DNA of 64,000 nucleotides from CAZNLH01 sp964573995 (lineage in GTDB: Bacteria > Gemmatimonadota > CAZMKB01 > CAZNLH01). Positions 49,073-57,838 of the stretch are shown here, one piece after another (positions within the stretch are counted from its first letter, which is position 1; every line of letters starts with the position of its first letter). Where the stretch lies: contig CAZNLH010000004.1 of NCBI GenBank assembly GCA_964573995.1, positions 42,163 through 106,162 on the forward strand. The letters run 5' to 3'. Position numbers and translations under genes: made by a program. Below the pieces are notes generated by a model. It saw only the letters and a list, made by a program, of their open reading frames with translations, did no database searches and was not told where the DNA came from.

Positions 49073-51674
49073 GGAAGTCGAGGATGAAGGTACCCCCTTG
49101 ATGCGCCAGTATCTTGCCATCAAGGAGCGGTATCGCGACGCCATCCTCCTTTACAGGATGGGCGATTTTTACGAGATGTTCTATGACGACGCCAGGACGG
49201 GGGCCGAAGCACTCGGGATTGCCCTTACGTCCCGTAACAACGGGAGGGCTGGCAGGGTGCCCCTTGCCGGAATTCCCGTAAAGGCGTCCGTTGAATATAT
49301 CAACCGTCTTGTCAAATCAGGATTCAAGGTGGCGGTTTGCGAACAGGTCGAGGACCCGCGCACGGCAAAAGGAATCGTGAGGCGTGAGGTCGTCGAGGTC
49401 ATCACTCCCGGTACTATCATGGCTCCCGGGCTGCTCTCCACGAAGGTCAACAACTATCTTGCCGCCGTCTGCCCGTCCAAGAAGTCGTGGGGGTTGTCAT
49501 ACGTAGATCTCTCTACGGGCGAATTCTGGGTGACGGAAGTGGATTCAGGGGCCTTGGCGGACGAGATTGCCAGGATAGGCCCGGCCGAAGTCGTGCTTCC
49601 TGACGATGAAGCGGATTGCTATCGGGGAAAGGTGCCAGATACTGCCCCCATCACGGAGTTTCACGGTTGGGCATTTACCTTGGAATCGGCCGAAGAGGAA
49701 CTGAAGCGGCACCTTGGCGTCGTCACGCTTGATGGATATGGCTGTGAGGGTATGAAGGCCGGGATATCGGCTGCCGGCGGGCTCCTCGCGTATGTCAATG
49801 ACATACAACCCCACAGTATGAAACAGATTCGATCACTGCGGACATACGACCCATCCAGATCGATGGTGTTGGATAAGAGGACCATTGAAAACCTTGAACT
49901 GATCAGGCCGTTGAGGGGGACCGGGACGGAGGGGACACTGCTGGGGGCGATTGACCTGAGCGTCACCCCGATGGGAGGAAGACTCCTGAGGCGCTGGATC
50001 CTCCAACCCCTTTTTGAGATCGACGGCATCCTCCTCAGGCAGGGGGCGGTGGCGGAATTATACGAGGCCTCGGAGGTGCGCCGCGACCTCAGGTCTATCC
50101 TCGTGGACTTTCATGACCTCGAGCGGGTTTCCTCCAGGATTGCCTCCGGCAGGGCGGGAGCGAGAGATCTCGTAGCATTGAGAAATTCTTTGCGCCTGGT
50201 ACCGCGTGTCATCGAGCGCACCGCGAGAGAACCACTCGAAGAGGTGTGGTTGCTGACCGGGAAGATAGTGAGCCCGGACGAGGTGGCGAAATTGATCGAG
50301 CAGGCCATCGTGGAGGATCCGCCGGCGAGCACCGGCGAGGGTGGGCTTATTCGGGACGGTTATAATGAGGAACTCGATCGAGTGCGTGAGACGGCGCGGA
50401 CAGGAAAGGAATGGATCGCAGGGTTCCAGGAGGAAGAGAGGAGGCGGACCGGCATCTCTTCACTCCGGGTGGGCTTCAACAAGGTCTTCGGATATTACAT
50501 CGAGGTGAGCAGGGCGAACCTTCCAAGGGTACCTCCGGGCTATATCAGGAAACAGACACTCGTCGGGGCTGAGAGGTACGTAACCGAGGCGCTGAAGGAG
50601 CGTGAAGAAGAGATACTCGGGGCCGAGGAGAAGGCCAATCGCCTCGAATACGAGATATTCGAGCGCGTGCGTCTGGAGGTGGCGGCTCGTGTGGAGGAGA
50701 TACAGAGTTTGGCCCTTTCGCTGGCGAGGCTCGATGTCGTGTGCGCCCTGGCCGAAGTCGCACGTAAGTGGGGTTACTCGCGGCCGGTGGTGAACGATGG
50801 CGGGAAGATCGTGATCAGGGAGGGCAGGCATCCGGTTGTAGAGCAATTGGTAATGGCGGAACACTTCGTCCCCAACGACACACTACTCGATATCGAAGAC
50901 GAACGGGTGATCATCCTCACCGGCCCCAACATGGCCGGCAAGTCCACCTACCTCCGCCAGGTTGGATTGATCGTCCTGCTGGCCCAAGTGGGGTCTTTCG
51001 TTCCAGCCGCCCACGCGGAGGTCGGGGTCGTCGATCGGATCTTTACCCGCGTCGGTGCGACGGACGACCTGGCCGGTGGACGAAGCACCTTCCTCGTTGA
51101 GATGACCGAGACGGCCAATATCCTGAACAATGCGACGCGCAGGAGTCTCGTGCTGCTCGATGAAATAGGAAGAGGGACGAGCACCTTCGACGGCCTGGCG
51201 ATCGCCTGGGCGGTCACCGAACACCTTGTGACTTCTCCAGTGGTTTCCGCACGGACTATCTTTGCCACCCACTACCACGAGTTGACGGAACTGGCCTCGC
51301 GGTACCCCGAAGTCAGGAACTTCAATGTGCTCGTCAAGGAGTGGAAGGACAGAGTAGTTTTTCTGCGTCGCATCGAGGCGGGGAGGAGCGATCGAAGTTA
51401 CGGAGTAGAAGTGGCGCGGATCGCCGGGCTGACGGCGTCGGTAGTGGCCCGTGCGAGAGAGATTTTGGCCTACCTGGAATCCGACCGAATGAAGGGACAC
51501 AAGGCGGGAGGCATTCCACGTCCCGGCGGTGAGCGGTCCGGCGTCAGGCAGATCAGCCTCTTTGAGGAGGTTGAACACCGCGTGGCCGAGAAATTGCGAT
51601 CTCTGGAGTTGGAAGGGCTAACGCCCCTCGACGCCATAAATGTCCTGCACGACCTGCAGGAAGAACTGAAGTAG
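49041..51674 (+). CDS. mutS: DNA mismatch repair protein MutS
   Basis: An 877-residue mismatch-recognition ATPase. The mismatch-binding motif is GDFYEMFYDDA near residue 45. The connector, lever and clamp domains follow. The ATPase has Walker A GPNMAGKSTYLRQ near residue 628 and Walker B LVLLDEIGRGTSTFDG, then ATHYHELTELA. The length is typical of MutS1. ATG 49041 lies in the 3' end of the SPOR gene with AAGGAAGG before it. mutL does not follow in this window. Confidence 0.97.
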   Translation: MSGPSSRKRNREVEDEGTPLMRQYLAIKERYRDAILLYRMGDFYEMFYDDARTGAEALGIALTSRNNGRAGRVPLAGIPVKASVEYINRLVKSGFKVAVCEQVEDPRTAKGIVRREVVEVITPGTIMAPGLLSTKVNNYLAAVCPSKKSWGLSYVDLSTGEFWVTEVDSGALADEIARIGPAEVVLPDDEADCYRGKVPDTAPITEFHGWAFTLESAEEELKRHLGVVTLDGYGCEGMKAGISAAGGLLAYVNDIQPHSMKQIRSLRTYDPSRSMVLDKRTIENLELIRPLRGTGTEGTLLGAIDLSVTPMGGRLLRRWILQPLFEIDGILLRQGAVAELYEASEVRRDLRSILVDFHDLERVSSRIASGRAGARDLVALRNSLRLVPRVIERTAREPLEEVWLLTGKIVSPDEVAKLIEQAIVEDPPASTGEGGLIRDGYNEELDRVRETARTGKEWIAGFQEEERRRTGISSLRVGFNKVFGYYIEVSRANLPRVPPGYIRKQTLVGAERYVTEALKEREEEILGAEEKANRLEYEIFERVRLEVAARVEEIQSLALSLARLDVVCALAEVARKWGYSRPVVNDGGKIVIREGRHPVVEQLVMAEHFVPNDTLLDIEDERVIILTGPNMAGKSTYLRQVGLIVLLAQVGSFVPAAHAEVGVVDRIFTRVGATDDLAGGRSTFLVEMTETANILNNATRRSLVLLDEIGRGTSTFDGLAIAWAVTEHLVTSPVVSARTIFATHYHELTELASRYPEVRNFNVLVKEWKDRVVFLRRIEAGRSDRSYGVEVARIAGLTASVVARAREILAYLESDRMKGHKAGGIPRPGGERSGVRQISLFEEVEHRVAEKLRSLELEGLTPLDAINVLHDLQEELK

Positions 51675-51703
51675 GCCCACGCCTGAAGAAATGGAGGACC
51701 GTC

Positions 51704-53092
51704 ATGGCGTTTAAAAGGGAAAAGGACCTCTGCGAAGACGTGCTGGAGGCCATCGGCTGGACCCCCCTCATCCGTCTGAGACGGGTATTGAACGGGGCGA
51801 GGACCCGTGTTTACGGCAAGGCGGAGTTTCTAAACCCCTGTTCGAGCGTGAAAGACCGTATCGGAATAACCATGATCGAGGAAGCGGAGGGCTCGGGCCT
51901 GCTGAATGAGGGGGGTACGATTGTAGAGGCGACGAGCGGCAACACGGGCGCGGCCCTTGCCATGGTCGCGGCGAAGAGGGGTTACAGGGCGGTCTTCACC
52001 ATGCCGGACAAGATGAGCATTGAGAAGATAAACCTGCTGAAGGCGTTCGGCGCCGATGTGATCATCACGCCTACGGCTGTCCCGCCGGACTCTCCCGACA
52101 ATTACCTGAACGTCGCCAAACGGATCGCCGAAGAGACGCCCAATTCTTTTTATGTCAACCAGTTCTTCAACATGACAAACCCCGAGACCCACTACCGAAC
52201 GACCGGGCCCGAGATCTGGGAACAGACGGGGGGAAAGATCGATTATTTCGTGGCGGGTATGGGCACGGGCGGTACGATATCCGGCGTGGGAAGATACCTC
52301 AAGGAACAGGACCCTGACATCAAGATCGTGGGGGCCGATCCGGTCGGATCGATCATCAGGGAATTCTTCGAGACGGGCGAGATAGGTGAGGGGAGCGTCT
52401 ACAAGGTCGAGGGGATAGGTGAGGATATGATACCGGGCGCGCTTGACATAAAGGTCCTGGATGACGTCAGGAGCGTCTCGGACAAGGAATCGTTCAGCAT
52501 GGCCAGGCGCCTCGCCAGGGAGGAGGGGATCTTCGTGGGTGGATCGAGCGGCACCGCGGCCCATGTCGCTGTTCAACTGGCACGAGAGATCGATGATGAA
52601 GGAGTGACCATCGTCTGCATCCTGGCGGATAATGGAGACCGCTACCTGTCAAAGTTTCATTCTGACGAGTGGATGCGCGAGAACAGGCTCCTCGAGGTTG
52701 AAAAGGTAGAGGTTGGTATCCTCGTGGATTGCAAGGAGGGTGACATAGGCCGTCTCATCGCAATAGGCCCGAAGGGCACCGTCAGGGAGGCCATTGCACT
52801 GATGAACGAGAGAAACATCTCGCAACTCCCCGTCATGGAAGAGGGTAAGCCCGTGGGGAGCATTATCGAGGGAAATCTTATGAACAGGGTGCTTTCCGAT
52901 GCCTCGACGCTCGACGAGGAAGTCTGCGAGGTGATGGCCCCGGCCTTTCCAGTCGTTGGATACCATGAGAACCTAAAGAACATTGCCAAGGCCTTTACCA
53001 GAAAGAACCCTGCGGTCCTTGTCCAGGAGGCCAGCCGCATAATCGGGATCCTTACGAAGTACGACTTCGTACAGTTCATGAGCAACACCTGA
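51704..53092 (+). CDS. Cystathionine beta-synthase (PLP domain plus CBS pair)
   Basis: A 462-residue enzyme that condenses serine and homocysteine, or acts as a cysteine synthase with extra domains. The PLP lysine is in NPCSSVKDRIG near residue 45, and the cofactor motifs TSGNTGAALAM and GTGGTISGVGRYL are present. From about residue 340, two CBS motifs (GPKGTVREAIALMNERNISQLPV and YHENLKNIAKAF with ILTKYDFVQFM) form a regulatory Bateman module. The length matches CBS rather than CysK/CysM. GGAGG precedes the ATG. It lies before the MoaD-AOR pair; sulfur supply to tungstopterin is a possible link. Confidence 0.88.
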   Translation: MAFKREKDLCEDVLEAIGWTPLIRLRRVLNGARTRVYGKAEFLNPCSSVKDRIGITMIEEAEGSGLLNEGGTIVEATSGNTGAALAMVAAKRGYRAVFTMPDKMSIEKINLLKAFGADVIITPTAVPPDSPDNYLNVAKRIAEETPNSFYVNQFFNMTNPETHYRTTGPEIWEQTGGKIDYFVAGMGTGGTISGVGRYLKEQDPDIKIVGADPVGSIIREFFETGEIGEGSVYKVEGIGEDMIPGALDIKVLDDVRSVSDKESFSMARRLAREEGIFVGGSSGTAAHVAVQLAREIDDEGVTIVCILADNGDRYLSKFHSDEWMRENRLLEVEKVEVGILVDCKEGDIGRLIAIGPKGTVREAIALMNERNISQLPVMEEGKPVGSIIEGNLMNRVLSDASTLDEEVCEVMAPAFPVVGYHENLKNIAKAFTRKNPAVLVQEASRIIGILTKYDFVQFMSNT

Positions 53093-53136
53093 TCCGGCCC
53101 TGGATATCGGCCTCTGAACAGCCGGAGAGTGGGAGT

Positions 53137-53388
53137 ATGGTGACAGGTAATGACACGATAAGGGTGACGGTCACCCTCCAGGCGGGCCTGCGGAAATACG
53201 CAGGGGGTGCGCGTGATCAATCGGTTTCCCTGCCGATCGGGGCGACCCTGGAGGATCTCATCGACAGGCTCGGCATGGTGGAAGAGGATGTCTGGATCAT
53301 CGGCGTAAACGGGGTCTTGGCGCAAAGGGGACATGTCTTGAGCTATGGTGACCACGTGGAGTTTTTCGAGCCGATAGCGGGGGGATGA
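53137..53388 (+). CDS. MoaD/ThiS-like sulfur carrier protein
   Basis: An 83-residue ubiquitin-like protein ending in IAGG, the diglycine tail that is thiocarboxylated to deliver sulfur to molybdopterin. The body (VTVTLQAGLRKYAGGA, VSLPIGATLEDLIDRLGM, VNGVLAQRGHVLSYGDHVEFFEPI) fits the beta-grasp fold. The tungsten AOR gene begins 7 bases after it, so it probably supplies the pterin dithiolene of that enzyme or is a dedicated version for it. No MoaE-like gene is next to it. Confidence 0.85.
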   Translation: MVTGNDTIRVTVTLQAGLRKYAGGARDQSVSLPIGATLEDLIDRLGMVEEDVWIIGVNGVLAQRGHVLSYGDHVEFFEPIAGG

Positions 53389-53395
53389 GGCAGGC

Positions 53396-55318
53396 TTGGG
53401 AGAGAATTCAGGATATAGAGGCCGCATCCTTCGCGTGGATCTATCCACGGGTGAAAGGAGGATCGAGCGCCCCGACGACACATTTTACAGGACCTATTTC
53501 GGCGGAAGGGCCCTGATATCTCGCTATCTGTTGAAGGAGGTCATGGGAGACGTAGATCCCCTGGGTCCCGACAACCTCTTGGTCTTTGCCGCCGGGCCGC
53601 TGACGGGAGCGCCCGTCTCCGGCAGCGGAAGAAACAGCGTGGGAGCCAAGTCTCCGCTGACTGGCGGCTTCGGTGACGCCGAGGCCGGGGGGTACTGGGG
53701 GGCGGAGTTGAAGCGAGCGGGGTACGACGCGGTGATCGTGTCCGGAAGGAGCGACAGGCCGGTATATCTCCATATCACGGGCGATGATGTATCTATCAGG
53801 GATGCGTCCGCTCTGTGGGGGATGGTGACGGGGGAGGTGGAAGAGAGGATCAGGGAGGAGGTCGGTGAAAGGGGAGCGAGGGTCTGCCAGATTGGGCCTG
53901 CTGGCGAGAACCTCGTTAGGTTCGCCTGTATCGTCAACGACCTGCACCACTTTGCCGGCAGGTGCGGCCTGGGTGCGGTCATGGGTTCCAAGAACCTGAG
54001 GGCCATATCGGTGAAGGGAGGGAATAACAACAGGGTGTACGACAGTAGCATCTTCAGGGATACAACGCGTTGGCTAAAAGATAATTTCAGCGATCTCTGC
54101 GCAGGGTTGCGGGATACCGGCACATCCGGCGTCCTCTTCCCCCTCCATCTCGCAGGGGGGCTTCCGACCCGGAATTTCATGGAGGGCTCCTTCGAAGGGG
54201 CGGGATCGATCAGTGGCGAGAAGATGAAGGAGGAGATCCTGATCGGCAATGAGACCTGTTTCGCCTGCATGGTCCGGTGCAAGCGGGTGGTGGAGGTGAA
54301 TAAGGGACAGAGTGTCGATAGGCGTTATGGGGGGCCCGAGTACGAGACCCTCGCCGCTCTGGGGTCCAACTGCGGAGTAGACGACCTCCTCTGCCTGGCC
54401 AGGGCGAACGAGTTCTGTGCCGCCTATGGGCTCGATACCATTTCGGCCGGGAATTCGGTCGCATTCGCCATGGAGTGCTTCGAGAGGGGGATCCTCGGCC
54501 GGGGAGACTTCGGAGGCCTCGACCTCTCGTTCGGAAGGGGAGAGGAGATGCTCGCCCTGCTCGGTATGATAGTGGAGAGGAAGGGAATCGGCGATCTACT
54601 CGCGGAGGGCCCGTATCTGGCGGCGAAGGAGATGGGGCCCGAGGCGATGGAGTGCGTTATGCACGTCAAGGGACAGGGAGTTCCAATGCACGAGCCGAGG
54701 TACAAGATGGGACTTGGCCTGGGATATGCCGTATCGCCCACTGGGGCCGATCATTGCCACAACCTGCACGATTCGATCTATTCCAGGGAGGGGGGAGCCA
54801 TGAGGGAGATAAGGGCGCTCGGCATCATGAATCCCCTTGCCGTAAACGACCTCGGCCCGGAAAAGGTGAGGCTCTTTCTCTATGAGACCAACTGGCGGCA
54901 CATGCTCAACTGCCTGGTACTCTGCTACTTCCTCCCGTACGATCACCACCGGGTAAGGGACCTCGTGAGGGGTGCAACCGGGTGGAACACGACCGTTTGG
55001 GAGTTGATGAAGGTAGGAGAGCGGGCCGTCCATTTGACCCGTGCCTTTAACCTCCTTTCGGGAATTACGGGCCGGGACGACTGGTTACCCGAGAGATTTT
55101 TTCAACCCTTCCCATCGGGTCCTTTGAGCGGGGTGGCGATAAAGAAGGATGAACTGCGGGCCGCCTTGGGGACCTACTACGGGATGATCGGTTGGGACGG
55201 CAACGGTGTTCCCTTGAAGTCCAAACTGGAAGAACTTGACATCCAGTGGGTTTCTGCTATCCTTGAAAACGAGGGCCTTTTGAGTAAAAAGGGCTCCAAA
55301 GGCAGGAAACAGAGGTGA
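53396..55318 (+). CDS. Aldehyde:ferredoxin oxidoreductase family protein (tungsten enzyme)
   Basis: A 640-residue AOR-family enzyme, second in this window. The [4Fe-4S] motif is C288-x2-C291-x3-C295. Further family stretches are GGRALISRYLLKEV, VFAAGPLTGAPVSGSGR, GGYWGAELKRAGYDAVIV and RCGLGAVMGSKNLRAI in the N-terminal domain, and MGLGLGYAVSPTGADHCHNLHD later. It starts with TTG at 53396; an ATG at 53385 is in another frame. It oxidises aldehydes to acids with ferredoxin, or the reverse; the aldehyde is unknown. The 20-residue tail rich in Lys and Gly is unusual. Confidence 0.92.
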   Translation: MGENSGYRGRILRVDLSTGERRIERPDDTFYRTYFGGRALISRYLLKEVMGDVDPLGPDNLLVFAAGPLTGAPVSGSGRNSVGAKSPLTGGFGDAEAGGYWGAELKRAGYDAVIVSGRSDRPVYLHITGDDVSIRDASALWGMVTGEVEERIREEVGERGARVCQIGPAGENLVRFACIVNDLHHFAGRCGLGAVMGSKNLRAISVKGGNNNRVYDSSIFRDTTRWLKDNFSDLCAGLRDTGTSGVLFPLHLAGGLPTRNFMEGSFEGAGSISGEKMKEEILIGNETCFACMVRCKRVVEVNKGQSVDRRYGGPEYETLAALGSNCGVDDLLCLARANEFCAAYGLDTISAGNSVAFAMECFERGILGRGDFGGLDLSFGRGEEMLALLGMIVERKGIGDLLAEGPYLAAKEMGPEAMECVMHVKGQGVPMHEPRYKMGLGLGYAVSPTGADHCHNLHDSIYSREGGAMREIRALGIMNPLAVNDLGPEKVRLFLYETNWRHMLNCLVLCYFLPYDHHRVRDLVRGATGWNTTVWELMKVGERAVHLTRAFNLLSGITGRDDWLPERFFQPFPSGPLSGVAIKKDELRAALGTYYGMIGWDGNGVPLKSKLEELDIQWVSAILENEGLLSKKGSKGRKQR

Positions 55319-55321
55319 GTC

Positions 55322-56137
55322 ATGAGCCGATCATCCCTTTTCATCGCGGTCTTTGCCGGCATAATCCTCCTGATCTTCTCTGAATACCTCGTTCGGTCCG
55401 ATGACAGTCACGATTGTCTCGAGGTGGACGTGAGAGGTCTCGTCATGGATCCGAGTACGAAGTCGCCGGTGGTGATCCTCGTGGGAAAAAAATACAGGAA
55501 GGTGTTGCCGATATTCGTGGGCATGGAGGAGGCGGGCGCAATCGCCCGCGGGCTCGGAGAGGTCGAGACAACCAGGCCGATGACCCACGACTTGATGAAG
55601 GATATCATCGATGGCCTGGACGCCAAGGTGGAGCGCGTGGTCATCAACGACCTCAAGGACGATATCTTTTTTGCGCAAATCGAGATCAAGACGGGCAAGG
55701 ATGTAAAGACCATAGACAGCCGCCCCAGCGACGCCATAGCGCTGGCACTGCGGGAGGGGTCCCCGATCTTTGTGGCCGCCGATGTCATGGACAGGTCTTC
55801 GAACCCGGATTTGACCGGGTGGTTGGTTGAGTCGGACCTTACCAGGCGCTTTGGATTCGAGGTCCAGGCCGGCAGCGAGGACCTTTTCAAGGCGATGGAC
55901 TATGGAGTGGATGAGGGAGTGCTCGTGTCTCGTGTCGAGGAGGGCAGTCCCGCCGCGGAGGCGGGCCTCAAGCGGGGTGATGTCATTACAGCCCTTCAGG
56001 GCGGGAGGATTGCCGACATCGATGATCTCGACCAGGTGCTTGTCGAGATTTCCAAGGACGAGGATATAAGGTTGGAGGTAACAGATCCTGGGGGCAAGAG
56101 GGAGGTCGAACTGGCTCCAGAAGAAGGGAAAGAATGA
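55322..56137 (+). CDS. Exported bifunctional nuclease (DUF151/BFN) domain fused to PDZ
   Basis: A 271-residue protein. A single N-terminal membrane segment or signal (LFIAVFAGIILLIFSEYLV, about residues 6-24) precedes a BFN/DUF151 domain at about 32-165, with VVILVGKKYRKVLPIFVGMEEAGAIA, TRPMTHDLMKDIIDGL and IDSRPSDAIALALREGSPIFV. From about residue 188 a PDZ domain follows (GVLVSRVEEGSPAAEAGLKRGDVITALQG). BFN proteins are normally cytoplasmic and have no PDZ part, so the export and fusion are odd. It starts three bases after the AOR stop. Confidence 0.83.
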   Translation: MSRSSLFIAVFAGIILLIFSEYLVRSDDSHDCLEVDVRGLVMDPSTKSPVVILVGKKYRKVLPIFVGMEEAGAIARGLGEVETTRPMTHDLMKDIIDGLDAKVERVVINDLKDDIFFAQIEIKTGKDVKTIDSRPSDAIALALREGSPIFVAADVMDRSSNPDLTGWLVESDLTRRFGFEVQAGSEDLFKAMDYGVDEGVLVSRVEEGSPAAEAGLKRGDVITALQGGRIADIDDLDQVLVEISKDEDIRLEVTDPGGKREVELAPEEGKE

Positions 56138-56140
56138 GGG

Positions 56141-56947
56141 ATGGGGGGAGGACCTGGAGCGGCATCGGGGAGTACCGGTCTCGGTGAAAAGCGGGCCCTC
56201 GTGACGGGTAGCGCCCGGGGAATCGGGCGCCGAGTGGTCGAGAGGCTCTCCGGGGAGGGCTGCCGTGTTGTTGTCAATTACAGGGGCAGCGCGGACGAGG
56301 CGAAGGAACTCGCAGAGCGGCTCGGGTCGCAGGGAAACACGGCCCTGGCGATCCAGGCGGACGTGACGGTCGAAGACGACGTGATAGAGATGATGAGCCG
56401 TATTGATGCGGCCTGGGGCGGGCTCGACATACTGGTCAACAACGTGGGGGATTTCCTCGTCAGACCCATATCCCGACTGGAGAGCCCCGAGTGGCACCGG
56501 GTCATCGACAGCAACCTCCACAGCGCTTTCTACTGCTGCAGGTATGCCCTCCCCTTGATGCGCCGGGGGAATTGGGGGCGGATCGTGAACCTGGCCTGGG
56601 TGAACGCCGAGTTTGCCAAGTCGGCCCCGGATACGACGCCTTACGAGGTCTCGAAGACGGGAGTGGTCACCCTCTCCAAGTCCCTGGCCGTAGAGGAGGC
56701 CCAGCATGGGATCACGGTAAACGTGGTCTCCCCCGGCGTGATCGATAACAGCAGGCTCTCACGCGAAAAGCGGGAAGAGATCCTGGGAGAGATTCCACTT
56801 GGGAGGTTTGGGACCGCCGATGACGTAGCCGAGGCCGTCCTCTTCTTCGTATCCGAGCGGGCGGCCTATATCACGGGCTCCGTCCTGACGGTCAGCGGGG
56901 GGTGGCACCTGGGAAGGTACCGGTATTACAAGGAGTCAGCCTTGTAA
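56141..56947 (+). CDS. Short-chain dehydrogenase-like protein with altered active site
   Basis: A 268-residue SDR. The cofactor motif is TGSARGIGRRVVERL and then NNVGDFL. The Y168-x3-K172 pair is present in PYEVSKTG. At the place of the catalytic Ser the chain reads L151-A-W-V-N-A156, so Ser is missing. The C-terminus ITGSVLTVSGGWHL is typical. The enzyme may use another residue, or be a binding or regulatory partner. It begins 4 bases after the previous stop; another SDR gene follows about 100 bases on. Confidence 0.82.
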   Translation: MGGGPGAASGSTGLGEKRALVTGSARGIGRRVVERLSGEGCRVVVNYRGSADEAKELAERLGSQGNTALAIQADVTVEDDVIEMMSRIDAAWGGLDILVNNVGDFLVRPISRLESPEWHRVIDSNLHSAFYCCRYALPLMRRGNWGRIVNLAWVNAEFAKSAPDTTPYEVSKTGVVTLSKSLAVEEAQHGITVNVVSPGVIDNSRLSREKREEILGEIPLGRFGTADDVAEAVLFFVSERAAYITGSVLTVSGGWHLGRYRYYKESAL

Positions 56948-57048
56948 TTCGCCATTCCGATGGCAGGCAAGGGGTGCCCGGGGCGTACAGGCCGACGGGT
57001 CTTTTTTTTCTCCGCGGGGCAAGCGATGGGGGCAGAAAAAGGAGAGAC

Positions 57049-57825
57049 ATGAAACGATTGAAGCGTGTGGCCTTGGTAACGGGGGGGGGACGGGGGATCG
57101 GGAGAGAGATAGCCCTCGCCTTCGCGCGCTCCGGCCATCGGGTGGCTGTTGCGTCGGAGGTGGAGGCGGAGGTGCGGGCGGTGAAGGAAGAGTGCGAAGC
57201 ATCGGGGACGTCAGCGCTCGCGATCACGGTCGATGTCCGGGACGAGCGGGCAGTGATCCAGATGGCGGAGGAGACCGTGGAGCACCTCGGCTCGCTCGAC
57301 ATCCTCGTCACCTCGGCCGGCGTGCTCGAGCTGGCCCCAGTGTCCGGTACTGAGTTGTCTTCATGGGAAAACATCCTGTCTGTGAATCTCACCGGGACCT
57401 TCCTCTGCCTCAGGGAGGCCCTGAACCGGATGGAGGGGAGTGGGTGGGGCAGGATCGTCTGCATCGCGTCGGTCGCTGGAAAGATCGGCGCAAGGTTCGG
57501 TGCCGCCTACAGTGCCTCCAAGCATGGGGTGATAGGCCTCGTCAGGTCCCTCGCCCTCGAGGTCGCCGACCGGGGGATCACCGTCAACGCCATCTGCCCG
57601 GGTTTTGTAGAGACCCGGATGGCCGGGGAGGTAAGGCCTGTCGAGGCGGCCCTCCTCGGACAGAGCGAGGAGGAACTCATCAGGGAGCGCCTCTCGCGTA
57701 TACCCATGGGCCGCTACCTCGAGCCCGAAGAAATCGCCCCCCTCGTCCTGTTCCTCGCCTCGGAGGAGGCATCCGCTATCACGGGACAGGCCATCGGCAT
57801 CGATGGCGGATTCCTGCCGATATAG
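57049..57825 (+). CDS. Short-chain dehydrogenase (3-oxoacyl reductase-like)
   Basis: A 258-residue SDR with an intact site: TGGGRGIGREIALAFARSG, Ser in CIASVAGKIG, and YSASKHG with Tyr and Lys. The C-terminus ITGQAIGIDGGFLPI matches 3-hydroxybutyrate or 3-oxoacyl dehydrogenases. I start it at ATG 57049, preceded by AAAAAGGAGAG; an upstream in-frame start at 56902 lies inside the preceding gene. Substrate is not clear; together with its neighbour it may act on an acyl or sugar substrate. Confidence 0.87.
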   Translation: MKRLKRVALVTGGGRGIGREIALAFARSGHRVAVASEVEAEVRAVKEECEASGTSALAITVDVRDERAVIQMAEETVEHLGSLDILVTSAGVLELAPVSGTELSSWENILSVNLTGTFLCLREALNRMEGSGWGRIVCIASVAGKIGARFGAAYSASKHGVIGLVRSLALEVADRGITVNAICPGFVETRMAGEVRPVEAALLGQSEEELIRERLSRIPMGRYLEPEEIAPLVLFLASEEASAITGQAIGIDGGFLPI

Positions 57826-57838
57826 GGAGAAGGGCCGG

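Noticed and set aside
55331..56707. Long minus-strand open frame of 458 codons
   Set aside because: It lies antisense to the BFN-PDZ and SDR genes, whose families are clear, and its translation has no recognisable motif; it results from the GC-rich codon pattern.
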